Assembly: GCA_019022495.1 (NCBI GenBank)
Contig: JAFEKR010000007.1
Span: forward strand, 1,302,001 to 1,366,000
Direction: 5' to 3'
Source: Epichloe hybrida
Taxonomy: Eukaryota; Ascomycota; Sordariomycetes; Hypocreales; Clavicipitaceae
Length of the DNA stretch: 64,000 bases
The position numbers and the translations under genes are program-made. The notes beneath the pieces are model-generated. The model searched no databases, was not told the DNA's origin, and saw only the letters and a list, made by a program, of their open reading frames with translations. Of the stretch, positions 61,801 to 64,000 are shown in pieces (the stretch's first letter is position 1; every line of letters starts with the position of its first letter).

Positions 61801-63943
61801 TTGCCCGAAAAGTCGAAAAGGTCCAAGAAGGCCTTCAGTATAGCTTCGTTGCCCCGTTTGGAGAGAAAATCTCCCAGGACTGTCTTTGACGTCCGCGAAG
61901 TTCCCTTGAGAAATCTCGCCACTTCGACGGGATCGTTGACATCAGATATGATTCCTTGAGCTTCCAAAAAGCCGAGTCCCGCTTTCGGCTTCTCGTTGAA
62001 TATGCTAGCGCCCTTGACAATAATCTTTTTCTTCCGTCTCTGTTCTCGCAGATGATCCGGATCTGGGTATCCGTCATAAGTGGGGAGGTCATGTAGTCTT
62101 TCAGCTAGAAATTGAATGTATTTAAGCAAAGCGTCCAGGCAAAGAGGTGGTACACTGGTTGTGCTCCATGTCGCCGAGTCAGGTAGAGCATTTCGGGATA
62201 GTAGACCAACGATATCTTCACATAAATCGGCTCTGTCCACGTCACAATCGTAATTGACAAAAAGCTCAACCACAAAGGTGGGCATCCGTGAAAGAACTCC
62301 TATCGTCTCAACCATCGCCTGTCTCGCGTCTGGTTTGCGAGCCCCCCCTTCTAGACCAAGTTTTTGTCTATCTTTAACGGACACTGGTGTAGCGCGGCCG
62401 CTTCCTGCTTGTGAGGGAGGGGGCTTTACAAGCTTTGGTGTTTCCGGTATTCCGACATAGAGTGAGGGGTCAATCCCCGGCTCACGAGGGATCTGAACAG
62501 TAGGGTGCAAGCATGCGACCAGATAGGACAGGTACAACTCCTGCTGAAGTTTGAGGATTCCTCGACAAGTTGCTAGTAGCGTACCCGTAACGATCAACGA
62601 CTCCTGCAGCACAGCCATATTGTCAGATCTGACAAGCTGGAATAGGTAGCAGCATAAGCGATCCTCTGCAATGGTCGCCAGCGCGGGATGCCGAGCTATA
62701 AAAGGGCCGGAAACCTCCAAAGCTACGTGCAAGATGCGCATTGCCATTACCCTCATCGTATCGGTGTGTTGGTGATCATTAGGGTCAAGAAAATTGACGA
62801 GGACCCGAAAGAGTTCCCTCACGGAAGGTAGGGAATATGGTTTGAGATCCACGGAATCTGTTCCTTCGATTCGATCGCTCGTGCCATCATTGGCTCTCTG
62901 AGAAGAAGCTCTTTCGTCTTGGTTGTCACCATCAGGACTGAACGAAGACCGTTCGTCATCCAATGAATTCGAGTGCTCAGCTCCAGAAATGGCCTTTTCA
63001 TCACCACCACGGAATGCGGCCTTCTCGTCAATCTTCAGTTCAACCAGATCATCGTGGACCCGACGTTCCAAGTCCTCATCGTCATCACTGTAAACCAATT
63101 CTAGATGTTTTACATCTTCAAAAATGATTTGGCACATTCTTACCATCGTGGCTTCTGCAGTCCTGCGCAATACTGCTGAGAACCTTGGTTGAGAGCATAT
63201 TGCCAGGCCTCGACCCATCATATCGCAGACGCTCTCGTCGCTCAGAATGTGGCCGCCAGGACCCGACATCATGTCTTCCATCAAGTTCAGAATCATTAGT
63301 AGAACCACCTCCCCCTGTGACGCGTCGCTGATATCAAATTGACAGTGCGTGACAGCCGCAGATAGAGATTGCATAGCGAGCGCAAACCGAGGAGAGTCGG
63401 AACATACAAAGCCATATGCAAGAAACTTCCTCAAAGCACCCAATGCTAGTATGGTTATCGGTGCCGCAGTTCCCTTAGCTTGTATGACAAGAAGGAAAGG
63501 GGCCAGGAGATTCGGTGCGTCAAACGTCCTTATATCTTAAGAGTGATCAGTGGACCAACATCAGTCAATCAAGATACTTGGATCAACATACCTTTGATAA
63601 CGGCAATTTCATGTCGCAACTTTCCAAAAGCTGCTATCATCGGATTGTCTTGCATACTCTTGCCCTTCTGGCCGCGAAGACCCCACCGATTGCTAGATGA
63701 AGCCACCTCCTCTGTGGGCTCGACATTGGGGGTATCGGTCGCTCGAGGTTTGTGTCGCATTATCATTATCGCACCGGCAGGACCGAGTTGAACTGGATTG
63801 GGATTTCCTCCAAGTATCGCTGATACTGATGAGTGTGGTGACCTAGCATGTTTCTGTATTGACGAAGTAATTGGTATGCATTCAGATATGACGAGGGAAA
63901 TGGGATCAACAGCGACCGACACAGGTCGGCTTCGGTACTGCAT
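58847..63943 (-). CDS. Sec7-domain Arf guanine-nucleotide exchange factor, Gea/GBF1 type
   Basis: Large Golgi Arf-GEF that loads Arf1 with GTP for COPI coat formation. The frame from 63943 (MQYRSRPVSVAVDPISLVIS) leads into the DCB/HUS helical part (SSVSAILGG, SMQDNPMIAAFGKLRHEIA). After a short intron near 63540, the DCB continues, with an acidic low-complexity loop (EHSNSLDDERSS). The Sec7 domain covers about 61980-61380. It has LGDFLSKRGNEAILKAFLDL, VDEALRVLLETFRLPGEAPLI, the catalytic-finger region, and DGVFILTYAIIILNTDQHNPN. HDS repeats fill the rest through several introns, and the last exon ends ETGDLTAIVAVGGRENKSKD. The start may lie upstream in an exon beyond the window edge. FGYA-type brefeldin determinants were not examined. 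Confidence 0.92.
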
Positions 63944-64000
63944 CCGTGGAGCTTCGTGCTGTGGTAGGGCTTCATTCCCAGGCTCCGAACGGAATCGATC

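Overview
This window is from a filamentous ascomycete (Pezizomycotina). Genes are interrupted by many short introns (about 45-120 nt) with GT-AG ends and CTAAC/CTGAC-like branch points, spaced a few hundred bases apart on both strands. The protein set is typical of the group. The secreted GH18 chitinase at the left end closely resembles the 42-kDa endochitinases of Trichoderma and its relatives, so I infer Sordariomycetes, probably Hypocreales; the genus cannot be told from the sequence.

Layout: 143-1646 endochitinase; 3005-5184 meiotic APC/C activator of the AMA1 type; 5574-6427(-) syntaxin-8-like SNARE; 7117-7794 conserved hypothetical; 8422-10803 PDK1/PKH-type kinase; 11760-13494 SWI/SNF-RSC 60-kDa subunit; 13951-15277(-) Mo25/HYM1; 15965-19355 cytosolic isoleucyl-tRNA synthetase; about 20317-23529 SFI1-like spindle pole body protein; 24947-29529 RAV1; 29836-32473 OPT transporter; 32544-34276(-) PRMT3-type methyltransferase; 34653-37732(-) USO1/p115; 38203-41086 RAT1/XRN2; 43869-44734 U2B''/U1A protein; 44834-45925(-) V-ATPase subunit D; 46422-48867 SYF1; 50098-51837 CCA-adding enzyme; 52641-54545 TTI2-like; 54621-57731(-) FIG4; 58847-63943(-) GEA/GBF1 Arf-GEF. 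Two long AT-rich gaps (41087-43868 and 57732-58846) hold repeats, including two MITE-like elements and a 43-bp triplication, and look like transposon-derived accessory DNA.

The genes are mostly core eukaryotic housekeeping: membrane traffic (SNARE, USO1, GEA, FIG4), V-ATPase structure and assembly (subunit D, RAV1), RNA processing (RAT1, U2B'', SYF1, CCA1), chromatin and signalling. They do not form a metabolic cluster.

The most striking signals are lesions or recoding sites in otherwise conserved genes. (1) The AMA1-like gene has two in-frame UAG codons, each where relatives appear to carry Trp and each in the loop of a perfect 6-bp hairpin. This is what sexual-stage A-to-I editing (UAG to UGG) in Sordariomycetes would need. 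(2) RAT1 carries an exact 50-bp tandem duplication that breaks the frame but could be spliced out as a 47-nt intron. (3) RAV1 has an in-frame TAA that I cannot remove by splicing. Two microexons (9 and 11 nt) and three GC-AG introns also had to be inferred to keep conserved proteins intact. All homologue comparisons are from memory; no search was run.
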